Assembly (NCBI GenBank): GCA_028819295.1
Contig: JAPPMA010000053.1
Location: forward strand, 1 to 64,000
Source: a bacterium
Lineage (GTDB): Bacteria; Actinomycetota; Acidimicrobiia; Acidimicrobiales; Bin134
Direction: 5' to 3'
DNA: 64,000 nt
The translations under genes and the position numbers were made by a program. Each line of letters starts with the position of its first letter. Position 1 is the stretch's first letter. The notes beneath the pieces were generated by a model. The model was not told the DNA's origin and searched no databases. It saw only the letters and a list, made by a program, of their open reading frames with translations. Shown one piece after another: positions 34,004-42,312 of the stretch.

Positions 34004-36244
34004 CTATCGGGCCGCAGCCGGTTGGCGTGGGTTGGCGTCGCCTTCGTCGCCCCCATTGGGGGTGGTGCTCTGGGGGCGGGTCAGGGGGAGTTCCACCACC
34101 ATCTCGGTGAACTCACCGGGCTCGGTGTGTACGGTGATGGTGCCGCCGTGCTCGCGGATGATGTCGTTGGACAGCGCCAAGCCCAGCCCGGTTCCCTGGT
34201 TGGCGGGCTTGGTGGTGAAGAACGGGTCGAAGATCTTCTCGACCACATCAGGGGGAATCCCGTTGCCGTTGTCCCGCACGCTCAAGATGGCGCTGTCCTC
34301 GGTGCGGCGGCTCCTCAGCACCACGGTGGGGGTGTAGTCGCCGACGGTGCCGGCCTCCATCAACTCCTTCTGCTTCTTGTTGGTGGCATAGCCGGCGTTG
34401 GCCACAAAATTCAAGAACACCCGCCCTAGGTCTTGGGGGACAACCTCCATCTGGCCCATGTCGGGGTCGAACTCCTCTTCCAACAAGACTTGGAACTCGG
34501 GATCTTGGGCTCGGGCGCTGTGGTAGGCCAAAAGCGAGTGCTCATGGATGAGGTCGTTTATGTCGGTTGGCTGGGTCTCTCCCCCGCCCCGGCCCATGAG
34601 CAGCATGTCTTGAACGATCCGGTTGGCCCGCTTGCCGTGCGACTGAATGCGCTCGAGGTTGTCGTTGAGATCTTGGTTGATCTCCTGGATGAGGCTCTTG
34701 TCCTCATCAGAGAGACTGTCTTGGAGTTCGGCGTAGATGTCGGTCATCTCTTCCAGCAACTCTGTCGACGCCGCCGAGAAGTTGTTGATGAAATTGAGCG
34801 GGTTGCGGATTTCGTGGGCAACGCCGGCGGTGACCTCGCCGAGCGCCGCCAGCTTCTCCCGGGCCACGATCTGATCTTGGGCTTGGCTGAGCTCTTCCAA
34901 CACGTCCTGGAGCTCGTCGTTGCGCTCGCTCAACTCCTGGGCAAGCTGCTCCACCAGGTTCAAACGCTGGATTTCCAGCGCGTGGCGGCGGAACACCTCT
35001 AAGGCCGATGCCATCTCGGCGATCTCGTCGCGGCCGCTTACCTCCACCTCTTCCTCCAGCTCGCCCTTGGCCAGGGTCAGCATGCGACCGGACAGCCGCC
35101 CGATTCGGCGCAACAGGACGCGGCCGATGAAGAGCCAGCTGATCAGCCCCGCTCCGAGAACGCCGACGAAGCTGATGATCGCCAAGAGGATGCGGGCGGT
35201 GTTGATGGTTTGCGCCGAGTTCTCGGTGGCCTCATCGGCCCCAGCCTGGGCAGCGAGGACGATGGCGTTGACCTGCGAGAGGAGATTCACCGCTGCCTCT
35301 TGGTTCAAGGCCAAGAGGCTGTCTTGGCGCTCGGTGATCTCCAGGCGGTCGAAGGACACCTGGAAGGCGCCGTTGCTGCCGCTTCCCAATGCCAGCAGCC
35401 GTTCGACCGCTGAACCCAGCCCGGGAGCGATCTCGGAGGCGGCGATGGCCGACAAGCTGATTCGGATGCGGTCGGCGGTTGACTCGAAGCTCTCCAGCAG
35501 CGGTTCCACGAAGTCGGACTCGGATGCTATGAGGGCGCTGCCCATCAATTCGGTGATCTGGGCCATGTCGGCTTGCAAGGCGTTCAGATGGCGGTAGAGG
35601 AGCAGCTCGCCACCTGAAGTTCTGCCCATGACGTCAGTCGGCTCGGACTCGAAGTCTCGATAGCCGGTTACCTGGAAGAAGAGCTGATCGTCGATGGCGG
35701 GAACGATGATGCTCTCTACCGAGTCGTAGAGCGCGGGTATCTGGGTTTGGAGTCCTTCGATCCGCCTGCTCAGGCTGTAGAAGTGGGGCATGTCGGCGGT
35801 AATTGTGGTGATGTTCTGCTCCAGGGCGTCGGCGGCATCGGCGATGCCCTGAACGTGGATGTCTTCGGGGTTCTCGAGCCTGAGGGACTCGAACCGCTCT
35901 TGGAACTCCCGTTGGGCGTCGGAAATCTCGGCGGAGATGTCGGAGAACTGGCTGGGAGGCGCAGAGGTGATGCGGGGAGCGGCCACCACCAGCGCATTGC
36001 TGAACTCTGCCAGGCTGAACGCTCCCGCCAGTTCGGGCACGCTCTCCTCGCTGACCCGCTTTTGGCTTCGGTCCACGTTGGTGAACGAGATCCAGCTCAC
36101 CACGCTGGCCACGATGGTCAGCGCCACCGTGACGAATATCCCGGCGTAGAGCTGAGTGGATATGCGGCGGTGCAGCGCGGGCCTCAGGGCCTCGGTGTCT
36201 GCCCCCTCGGGTGCGGGCACTGGAGACAGGGCGGAGTCGGTCAC
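34004..36244 (-). CDS. TorS-like membrane sensor histidine kinase
   Basis: A 746-aa kinase. Transmembrane helix 1 at about 32-54, a large mostly helical extracytoplasmic domain (55-350) like the TorS sensor that docks a periplasmic binding protein, transmembrane helix 2 at about 352-377, a HAMP domain (378-425), a coiled coil, the dimerisation box VAHEIRNPLNF with His477, and a HATPase (FLNFVANAGYATN, DNGNGIPPDVVEKIFDPFFTTK, GTGLGLALS). It starts with GTG in a GTGA overlap with the binding-protein gene. It probably senses the neighbouring binding protein and phosphorylates the receiver-PP2C protein of the same operon; both links are inferred. Confidence 0.92.
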   Translation of the reverse strand: MTDSALSPVPAPEGADTEALRPALHRRISTQLYAGIFVTVALTIVASVVSWISFTNVDRSQKRVSEESVPELAGAFSLAEFSNALVVAAPRITSAPPSQFSDISAEISDAQREFQERFESLRLENPEDIHVQGIADAADALEQNITTITADMPHFYSLSRRIEGLQTQIPALYDSVESIIVPAIDDQLFFQVTGYRDFESEPTDVMGRTSGGELLLYRHLNALQADMAQITELMGSALIASESDFVEPLLESFESTADRIRISLSAIAASEIAPGLGSAVERLLALGSGSNGAFQVSFDRLEITERQDSLLALNQEAAVNLLSQVNAIVLAAQAGADEATENSAQTINTARILLAIISFVGVLGAGLISWLFIGRVLLRRIGRLSGRMLTLAKGELEEEVEVSGRDEIAEMASALEVFRRHALEIQRLNLVEQLAQELSERNDELQDVLEELSQAQDQIVAREKLAALGEVTAGVAHEIRNPLNFINNFSAASTELLEEMTDIYAELQDSLSDEDKSLIQEINQDLNDNLERIQSHGKRANRIVQDMLLMGRGGGETQPTDINDLIHEHSLLAYHSARAQDPEFQVLLEEEFDPDMGQMEVVPQDLGRVFLNFVANAGYATNKKQKELMEAGTVGDYTPTVVLRSRRTEDSAILSVRDNGNGIPPDVVEKIFDPFFTTKPANQGTGLGLALSNDIIREHGGTITVHTEPGEFTEMVVELPLTRPQSTTPNGGDEGDANPRQPAAAR

Positions 36245-37530
36245 GGACCGGTTTCTCCCAGCGAAGCCGCCGACCGGTAGGCGCCGTTGGCGTCGATGGC
36301 GGTCAAGAAGACGGCGTCGGAGCCCTGGTTGTCTACAGCCTGGTCTGCTTCTGCGCCGAAGTCGAGGTTGAAACCGTCTATGTCGATCTGCCCCGCGCCC
36401 AAGATGTTCTCCAAAAAGCAGTCGCGGGTGAGCTCGGCACCGCAGGCCTGAAGTCCGGCGATGGCCATTCGGCCGGCGATGTAGCCCTCCAGCGACACGA
36501 ACCCCGGTTCGACCTGGGGGTCGTAGGCCGCCAGGGCTGCGGTGTAGGAGGCGACCACCGGAATGGACCCATCATGGGGGAACGGCACCACTTGGGTCAC
36601 GTAGACGCCTTCGCCTCCCGAGCCGAGCTCGTCGGCGAGCGCGTTGCTGCCCACAAAGGAGACCGTCATGAAAATGGGATCGAAGCCGATGTGGCGGGCC
36701 CACGAGACGAGAGCGGCCACCGGCTGGTAGGCGCCGATGACGATGACCGCCTCGGGGTTGCCCGACCTAAGATCCAGCAGCCCCGACTTCACCGCGGTGG
36801 TGTTTCGGGGGTACACGCCGGTGGACACAAGTTCCATGCCCCGGCGTTCCATGGCGGCCAGCGCCCCGTTGTAGCCGGCTCGCCCGAAGGAGTCGTCTTG
36901 GAACATGACCGCGATCCGGGTGACGCCCAGGTCGGTGGTTAGCCGCTCGACCATCTCCTCGGTCTCTTGGGCGTAGGAGGCCCGGAGATTGACGATGTTG
37001 TCCCAATCGTCGTTCCGAAGGAAGCCGGCGCCCGTGAACGGCGCCACGTAGGGAATGCCCGCATCGGCGGCCACCGGGGTGGCCGAGCGCGAAGTCGGCG
37101 TGCCCACCGCGCCGATGAGGGCGAAGACCTGCTCGGCCTCGATCAGATCTTGGGTATTGGTGATGGCGGCTTCGGGTTCATAGGCGTCGTCTCGCGTTCT
37201 CAGCTCCAAGATGCGTCCGTGGATGCCGCCGCTTCGGTTGGCCTCCTCGAATGCGGCCATTATCCCCAGATTCATGTTGATGCCCAACTCCTGGGCGGGG
37301 CCGCTGAACGCGGCCGACTGTCCGAACACCACCCGGTCGTCGAACACCCCGGGCACCGCGGCGCCGGCGGAGGGGTCGGGGGTTGCTTGGGCATCGGCCG
37401 TGGCAGCGGCATCGGGGGTCCGGGATTCGCCGCCGCCTGAACCGCACCCGGCCAGAACAAGGGCGATCACCGCGACCCCCCGGACGGAGCGACGCGTCCA
37501 GCGCAGGAGTCCCTGTGCTGTTTGCGTCAC
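36241..37530 (-). CDS. Periplasmic ligand-binding lipoprotein (LivK-like)
   Basis: A 429-aa type I periplasmic binding protein of the branched-chain amino acid/amide family. The signal peptide ends in lipobox LVLAGC (Cys about 29), followed by a Gly/Ser/Thr/Pro linker. The fold signatures are VFGQSAAFSGPAQELG, AFEEANRSGGIHGR, AYEPEAAITNTQDLI, FALIGAVGTPTSRSATP and QDDSFGRAGYNGAL. No ABC permease or ATPase genes are adjacent; instead it overlaps the kinase gene (GTGA) and the RsbW-like gene (GTGA). That organisation suggests a receptor for the sensor kinase rather than a transporter component. The ligand is unknown. Confidence 0.9.
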   Translation of the reverse strand: MTQTAQGLLRWTRRSVRGVAVIALVLAGCGSGGGESRTPDAAATADAQATPDPSAGAAVPGVFDDRVVFGQSAAFSGPAQELGINMNLGIMAAFEEANRSGGIHGRILELRTRDDAYEPEAAITNTQDLIEAEQVFALIGAVGTPTSRSATPVAADAGIPYVAPFTGAGFLRNDDWDNIVNLRASYAQETEEMVERLTTDLGVTRIAVMFQDDSFGRAGYNGALAAMERRGMELVSTGVYPRNTTAVKSGLLDLRSGNPEAVIVIGAYQPVAALVSWARHIGFDPIFMTVSFVGSNALADELGSGGEGVYVTQVVPFPHDGSIPVVASYTAALAAYDPQVEPGFVSLEGYIAGRMAIAGLQACGAELTRDCFLENILGAGQIDIDGFNLDFGAEADQAVDNQGSDAVFLTAIDANGAYRSAASLGETGP

Positions 37531-37958
37531 GACTCGGGGAGCACGACGAGCTTGAGATGGTTGCGCCCGTCTTCTCGGTGGTACTCCAGATCCTGGGCGA
37601 TGGCCTGCACGAGATGGACTCCGAGCCCGCCGATGGGGCGCTCGGCCAGCGGCAGGGTCATGTCGGGTGCCGGAGCGTCGGTGAGCGGGTTGAACGCCGC
37701 TCCGTCATCGGCGAGACGGATGATCAGCCTGTTGTCGCGGTACTCCAACTCGACATCGATCACGGTCAACCCGCTGGTATCGCCGTGGGTCAAGGTGTTG
37801 AGCACCAGCTCCTCCAGGATCAAGTTGGCCCGCATGGTGAGCGTGGCCGGCCAATCTCCGGCCTCAGACATCTCGGTGAGGAGATCCTCGACCAGCGGCA
37901 GGGCATCGGAGGGCGCCTTGTGCTCGGAGGGATGCGAGAGGCGAAGAGACCTCTTCAT
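37527..37958 (-). CDS. RsbW/SpoIIAB-like serine kinase (HATPase_c_2)
   Basis: A 143-aa GHKL-type kinase. N box LILEELVLNTLTHG (Glu, Asn), G1 box LADDGAAFNPL and G2 box GGLGVHLVQAI are intact. Proteins of this form phosphorylate STAS-domain anti-anti-sigma factors and sequester sigma factors in partner-switching systems. The operon supplies the matching STAS substrate and PP2C phosphatase, but no sigma-factor gene, so the downstream target lies elsewhere or is not a sigma factor. It overlaps the binding-protein gene by 4 nt. Confidence 0.9.
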   Translation of the reverse strand: MKRSLRLSHPSEHKAPSDALPLVEDLLTEMSEAGDWPATLTMRANLILEELVLNTLTHGDTSGLTVIDVELEYRDNRLIIRLADDGAAFNPLTDAPAPDMTLPLAERPIGGLGVHLVQAIAQDLEYHREDGRNHLKLVVLPES

Positions 37959-38012
37959 TTCAGGGACCCCTCGAATCGGGCGAGGAGAGGAGCGCTGAAG
38001 CGGCGACCGACA

Positions 38013-39164
38013 TCAGTGGCGTCGAAGGGCGAGGCAGGTGATGTCGTCGGATTGCGGGGCGTCGCCGGCGAAGGCCCGCACGCGTTCGAACACCGCGGCG
38101 TTGGCCTCGGAGGCGCTCTTGGGCGGGCTGCCCTCGAAAACTCCGGTCAGCCGATTCATCCCGAATTGCTCATTGCTGGAGTTCATCGCCTCGGTCACGC
38201 CGTCGGTGAACAGAATGACGGTATCGCCGGGGGCCAGGTTCACCGTTTGCTGCGAGTAGACGACGTCGGAGGCGATTCCCAGCGCCACCCCCTTGGTGGT
38301 GGGCAGCTCGGTGACCGCTCCGTCGGCGTCAACCAGCAGCGGGGGGTCGTGGCCTGCGATGGAGTAGGTGAGCGATCCGGTATCGGGGTTGAACAGGGCA
38401 TACACCAGGGTCACGAACATGAAAGTGGGGTTGTCCTGATGGAGTTGGTTGTTGATCTCGGTCAAGACCGACTGGGGATCGCGAACGCCGATGGCCGAGC
38501 CCTTCAGGGCGGTGCGGCTCGACATCATGAACATGGAGGCGGGGATTCCCTTGTCGGAGACATCAGCTACGACCACGCCGATCTCGTTGTCGAGCCTGAA
38601 GTAGTCGTAGAAGTCGCCGCCCACATTGCGGGCCGGCTCCATGTTGGCGGCGACTTCGAACTCTCCGCTGGAGAGGGGCTTTTTGGGAAGAATGGACTGC
38701 TGGAGCTGGCTGGCGATGCCCAGCTCGTTTTGCAGGGCCACTAGCTGGTCTCGCGATGCCAGGGCCTCTCGCCATTCAGCCAGGTGCTCCAAGGTGCGGG
38801 TGATGGTGATTTTGAGGTCGTCGAAATCGATGGGTTTGGTGACGAAATCGAACGCCCCCCGGTTCATGGCGGTGCGGATGTTGTCCATATCGCCGTAGGC
38901 CGAGATGATCACGGCCCGGAGGTTGGGATCTACCCCGGGAAGCTGCTGGAGCAGGGTGAGGCCGTCCATCTTGGGCATGTTGATGTCGGAGAGCACCATG
39001 TCGATGGTGGGATCGGCGTTCAGCTTCTCGAGCGCCTCCACACCGTTGTGGGCGAAAACGAACTCGTATTCATTGGAGCGGATCTGTCGGCGCATCCGCT
39101 GCAAAATCAGGGGTTCGAGATCTGGCTCGTCGTCGACGACCAGGATCCGGTAGGGCTGAGCCAA
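38013..39164 (-). CDS. Response regulator with PP2C (RsbU/SpoIIE-type) phosphatase output
   Basis: A 383-aa two-domain protein. Residues 1-125 are a receiver domain (VVDDEPD; phosphoacceptor Asp60 in LSDINMPKMDG; Lys in VTKPID). A short coiled coil (LASRDQLVALQNELGIASQLQQSILP) links to a PP2C phosphatase with metal residues in GGDFYDYF, VADVSDKGIPASMFM, LFTDGVTEAMN and SDDITCLALRR. Phosphorylation at Asp60, presumably by the operon's kinase, would switch dephosphorylation of the STAS protein. The start is TTG, 4 nt after the STAS stop. Confidence 0.94.
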   Translation of the reverse strand: MAQPYRILVVDDEPDLEPLILQRMRRQIRSNEYEFVFAHNGVEALEKLNADPTIDMVLSDINMPKMDGLTLLQQLPGVDPNLRAVIISAYGDMDNIRTAMNRGAFDFVTKPIDFDDLKITITRTLEHLAEWREALASRDQLVALQNELGIASQLQQSILPKKPLSSGEFEVAANMEPARNVGGDFYDYFRLDNEIGVVVADVSDKGIPASMFMMSSRTALKGSAIGVRDPQSVLTEINNQLHQDNPTFMFVTLVYALFNPDTGSLTYSIAGHDPPLLVDADGAVTELPTTKGVALGIASDVVYSQQTVNLAPGDTVILFTDGVTEAMNSSNEQFGMNRLTGVFEGSPPKSASEANAAVFERVRAFAGDAPQSDDITCLALRRH

Positions 39165-39168
39165 GGGT

Positions 39169-39498
39169 TTACCCTTGCTTGGCGGTTTCTACCGATGGGA
39201 AGACGTTGATGATTTGATCGAAGCCGCTGATTCGGAACACATCGCCCACCGACTCCGTCAAGGAGCAGATGCTGAAGGACTTGCCCTGCTTGTCCAGATT
39301 TTGAGCCGCCATCAACAGCACTCGGAGCCCCGCGCTGCTGATGTACTCAAGGCCGGCTAGATCCAAGATGATCTTCTGGTCGCCGGGGTCGAACAGACCT
39401 TGTAGCGTGTCCAAGAAATCCGATGCGTTTGATCCGTCTACCCGGCCGGAAGCATTGACGATCAGAGCGTCGCCCGATCGTTCGTGGCTGAATTCCAT
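39169..39498 (-). CDS. STAS-domain anti-anti-sigma factor
   Basis: A 109-aa single STAS domain. The segment IILDLAGLEYISSAGLRVLL contains the phosphorylatable serine (Ser54 or Ser55) of RsbV/SpoIIAA relatives; GRVDGSNASDF is the N-terminal STAS signature. It is the first gene of the operon: the 132 nt upstream (39499-39630) hold no gene and should carry the promoter. It would be phosphorylated by the RsbW-like kinase and dephosphorylated by the receiver-PP2C protein, relaying the external signal. Confidence 0.93.
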   Translation of the reverse strand: MEFSHERSGDALIVNASGRVDGSNASDFLDTLQGLFDPGDQKIILDLAGLEYISSAGLRVLLMAAQNLDKQGKSFSICSLTESVGDVFRISGFDQIINVFPSVETAKQG

Positions 39499-39630
39499 CG
39501 TTGGGGCCTCTCTTGTTGGGTCCTGGTATCGAACATTTTGTCAGCCGGCATCATACACAAGCCAATGGGATGGGGGCGGGAAAGCGGCAAACTTGTGGGA
39601 TTCCCTCCCCGACAGCGCGAATCAGCGGGC

Positions 39631-40809
39631 TCAGCGGGGCTGGGACAGTATGAGCGCACTGGTGGGAACCGCAGTTCCTGCGGTAGCCAGCACGTTTTCC
39701 ACGTTGTTGATCTGGTTCACCGAGGTGCCCCGAATCTGGCGCACACCCTCGGCGATGCCGTTGAGGCCGTGGATGTAGGCCTCTCCGAGTTGGCCCCCGT
39801 TGGTGTTGATGGGAAGGCGGCCGTCTCGTTCGAGATGGCCGTCGCGGATGAAATCCTTGGCCTCGCCCCGGCCGCAGAAGCCGAACTCCTCGAGCTGGGG
39901 CAGCACCAGCGGAGTGAAGTGGTCGTAGATGATCGCAGTCTGGATGTCGTCGGCGCTCAAGCCGCTGGACTGGTAGAGCTGTCGGGCGCACAACCCCATT
40001 TCGGGGATGCCGGTGATGCTGTCCCGGTAGTAGCTCCTCATCATGTGCTGGTCTTCGGAGGCGCCCTGGGCGGCCGAGGCGATGACCGCCGGCTTCTGCT
40101 TGAGGTCCTTGGCCCGCTCGGCGGTGGTTACCAGCAGGGCCTGGGCGCCGTCGGTTTCCTGGCAGCAGTCCAAAAGGCGCAGCGGTTCCACGATCCAGCG
40201 GCTGTTCTGGTGGTCTTCGAGGGTTATGGGCCGCTGGAAGAAGTGGGCGTAGGGGTTGGTGGCCGCGAAGGCCCGGTCGACCACCGACACCCGGCCGAAG
40301 TCCTCAGTAGTGGCCCCGTACTCGTGCATGTATCGGGTGGCGAACATGGCCACCCAGGAGGCCGGGGTGACCAAACCGAAGGGCGAGCTCCACGAGAAGC
40401 TGACTTCTGACGCTTCGGCGCCGGCCGGCCGGTCTTGCACCCCGGTGCCGAAGCGGTGCCAGGAGCGCTCGTTGAAGGCCCGGTAGCACAGCACGTAATC
40501 GGCGGCGCCGGAATAGACGGCCTGGCAGGCCACCGCGATCACCCCGCAGGCCGCCCCGCCGCCGTGGTGGACCATGGAGAAGTGGGTCAGCTCTTCGATG
40601 CCCAGGTTGCGGGCCACCTCGATCTCGGGGTTCTGCTCGGCCGAGTAGGTCACGAAGCCGTTGACCTTCTCGGGCGGAAGCCCGGCGTCCTCGCAGGCGG
40701 CCAGGCAGGCTTCCACCGCCTGGCCCATCGGCGTGCGGCCCGAGTCCTTGGTGAACGGGGTGGCGCCAATCCCGGCGATGGCGCATTCGTAGGCGTATTT
40801 CAGGGGCAT
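39631..40809 (-). CDS. Ltp2-like thiolase-fold aldolase
   Basis: A 392-aa lipid-transfer/thiolase-like protein: CAIAGIGATPFTKDSGRT, FSMVHHGGGAACGVIAVACQAV, LDCCQETDGAQALLVTTAERA, IYDHFTPLVLPQLEEFGFC, NTNGGQLGEAYIHGLNGI. The gene follows a ChsH2-ChsH1-like fusion, the same partners that Ltp2 (Rv3540c) has in mycobacterial cholesterol degradation, where it splits the C22-hydroxylated 3-carbon side chain by retro-aldol. The start ATG 40809 follows taggag. A 38-bp duplication spans this start, with a short out-of-frame upstream frame ending on it. Confidence 0.88.
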   Translation of the reverse strand: MPLKYAYECAIAGIGATPFTKDSGRTPMGQAVEACLAACEDAGLPPEKVNGFVTYSAEQNPEIEVARNLGIEELTHFSMVHHGGGAACGVIAVACQAVYSGAADYVLCYRAFNERSWHRFGTGVQDRPAGAEASEVSFSWSSPFGLVTPASWVAMFATRYMHEYGATTEDFGRVSVVDRAFAATNPYAHFFQRPITLEDHQNSRWIVEPLRLLDCCQETDGAQALLVTTAERAKDLKQKPAVIASAAQGASEDQHMMRSYYRDSITGIPEMGLCARQLYQSSGLSADDIQTAIIYDHFTPLVLPQLEEFGFCGRGEAKDFIRDGHLERDGRLPINTNGGQLGEAYIHGLNGIAEGVRQIRGTSVNQINNVENVLATAGTAVPTSALILSQPR

Positions 40810-40882
40810 GGCATTCTCCTACGACATCCCTCGGAGCAAACCCGTTCGTAGGCGTATTTCAGGGGCATGGCATTCTCCTACG
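40786..40882. repeat. 38-bp direct repeat with 21-bp spacer (59-bp duplication)
   Basis: The sequence starting ttcgtaggcgtatttcaggg occurs exactly twice, at 40786-40823 and 40845-40882. Each copy includes the ribosome site, the ATG and the first eight codons of the Ltp2-like gene on the minus strand. The second copy also overlaps the stop codon of the upstream fusion gene. The pattern is that of a recent tandem duplication. Confidence 0.95.
40800..40868 (-). CDS. Possible 22-codon upstream frame
   Basis: The duplicated ribosome site and ATG (40868) open a frame that starts like the Ltp2-like protein (MPLKYAYE) but, because the duplication is 59 bp, is out of register with it. It ends at TGA 40800-40802, within the first codons of the true gene. 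Ribosomes finishing it could reinitiate on ATG 40809, so it might couple or dampen aldolase translation. It is probably an accident of duplication rather than a functional peptide. Confidence 0.35.
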   Translation of the reverse strand: MPLKYAYERVCSEGCRRRMPCP

Positions 40883-42287
40883 CTTTGGGCAGGGCCAGGT
40901 CGACGGTTCCGGTCACATGCGGCCCCCGGCTGTTCTGGCCCCGGAATGACACCTCGGCGATGCCTTCGCCGTCGGTCTCTTGCTTGGCGGTGACCGATCC
41001 CGACATGGTCATGCAGTCGTAGGGGTAGTTGGGGGCGCCCAGGCGGATCTTCAGGTTCTTGAATACGGCGTCGGGTCCGGCCCAGTCGCTGATGTAGCGA
41101 GCCGAGAGGCCGCTGGACGTGAGGATGTTCATGAAGATGTCCTCGGAGCCCTTCTTGATGGCCAGATCCCGGTCGTGGTGGACGTCTTGGTAGTCGCGCG
41201 AGGCAATAGCGGTGGACACGATCAGCGTGGGGGTGAGCGGGATCGGGCAGAGCGGCAGCTCGTCGCCAATGCTCACCTCGTCGAAAACCAGCGTGGTTGC
41301 ATTGCGGGGCACTCGGGCGGGTCGGAACACCGGGAGGCTCACGTCTTCGCAGGTCTGCATATGCCAGGCCTGAAGCGGCATGCCCACCTTGAGCTGGTCG
41401 GGGTCGCAGTCGGTGATGTTGGTGACGAGGCGGACACCCTCTTCCAGCTCCACCAGCCCGATGTTCAGCGGGTAGTCGAAGGAGGGCACCCGGGGATGGT
41501 GGGCCACCACGTATGAGTACAGCGTGCCCCTCCCCGAGGCAGTGGTGCAACCCATCTCGGTGGCGCCGCAGGCCGGGCAGCGGTTGCCGGGCGGGTGCTG
41601 GATGCGCCCGCACTTGAGGCACTGCTGTATGCGCAGCTCCCCTACCCGGCTGCCCTGCCAGAAGAAGTCGGTGTCCTGATTGCGGCTGGGACGGGGACGA
41701 GGCGGACGTTCGGCCGCTTTGTCGCCAGCGCTGCCGGTGCCGGCGGTGCGCCCGGTGCCGGGGCGGAACTTGAGGATGCGGAAGAACATGGAGCCCACGT
41801 GGTCGCCGTGCTGGTCGTGGTACTCGGTCTCGGTGGTGACGAAATGGCCGATGCCCAATGCCGTCTGCTTCTCGCCGGAAACATCCACCAGCTTTACGAT
41901 GCCGGTGAGGTGGTCGCCCAGCTTGAGATAGCGGTGATAGACGTGTTCGCAGTTGGTGGCCACCACGCCCACATAACCGGCTTCGTCCAACATGGCATAC
42001 ACCCCGGAAGCAGGATCTTTGGGGTCGTTCACCCTGGGGACCAGGCCGATCATGGTCCAGGCATTGAGCATCGCCGGAGGGGCGGCGATCTCGCCGTGGG
42101 CCCCTTGGTTGGCCGCGTCGGGGTCGGTGTACAGGGGGTTGGCGTCCTCCATGGCATCGCACCATTGGCGGATCATGGGCTGGTTCACCGGATCCCGAGC
42201 GATTGTCGGAGTGCCGGTATTACCGACCTCTTGGCGCAGCTTGGCGACGAACGCCTCCTTCTGCTCGTCGGTCATCTCACCGCTCAT
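40878..42287 (-). CDS. ChsH2-ChsH1-like fused enoyl-CoA hydratase (MaoC-DUF35-MaoC)
   Basis: A 469-aa three-domain protein. Residues 1-180 are a hot-dog domain (ANPLYTDPDAANQ, IAAPPAMLNAWTMIG). Residues about 205-325 are DUF35: zinc ribbon with CLKCGR and CPACGA, then an OB fold. Residues about 340-469 are a second hot-dog domain (DYQDVHHDRDLAIKKG, FMNILTSSGLSARYISDW). In M. tuberculosis ChsH2 (MaoC-DUF35) and ChsH1 (MaoC) are separate subunits hydrating the 3-carbon steroid side-chain enoyl-CoA and docking the Ltp2 aldolase. Here they appear fused in order and are followed by an Ltp2-like gene. The ATG at 42287 has a ggggaag ribosome site; the longer frame is not supported. Confidence 0.87.
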   Translation of the reverse strand: MSGEMTDEQKEAFVAKLRQEVGNTGTPTIARDPVNQPMIRQWCDAMEDANPLYTDPDAANQGAHGEIAAPPAMLNAWTMIGLVPRVNDPKDPASGVYAMLDEAGYVGVVATNCEHVYHRYLKLGDHLTGIVKLVDVSGEKQTALGIGHFVTTETEYHDQHGDHVGSMFFRILKFRPGTGRTAGTGSAGDKAAERPPRPRPSRNQDTDFFWQGSRVGELRIQQCLKCGRIQHPPGNRCPACGATEMGCTTASGRGTLYSYVVAHHPRVPSFDYPLNIGLVELEEGVRLVTNITDCDPDQLKVGMPLQAWHMQTCEDVSLPVFRPARVPRNATTLVFDEVSIGDELPLCPIPLTPTLIVSTAIASRDYQDVHHDRDLAIKKGSEDIFMNILTSSGLSARYISDWAGPDAVFKNLKIRLGAPNYPYDCMTMSGSVTAKQETDGEGIAEVSFRGQNSRGPHVTGTVDLALPKA

Positions 42288-42312
42288 GTGCTTCCCCTTT
42301 GCTCGTGGGACG

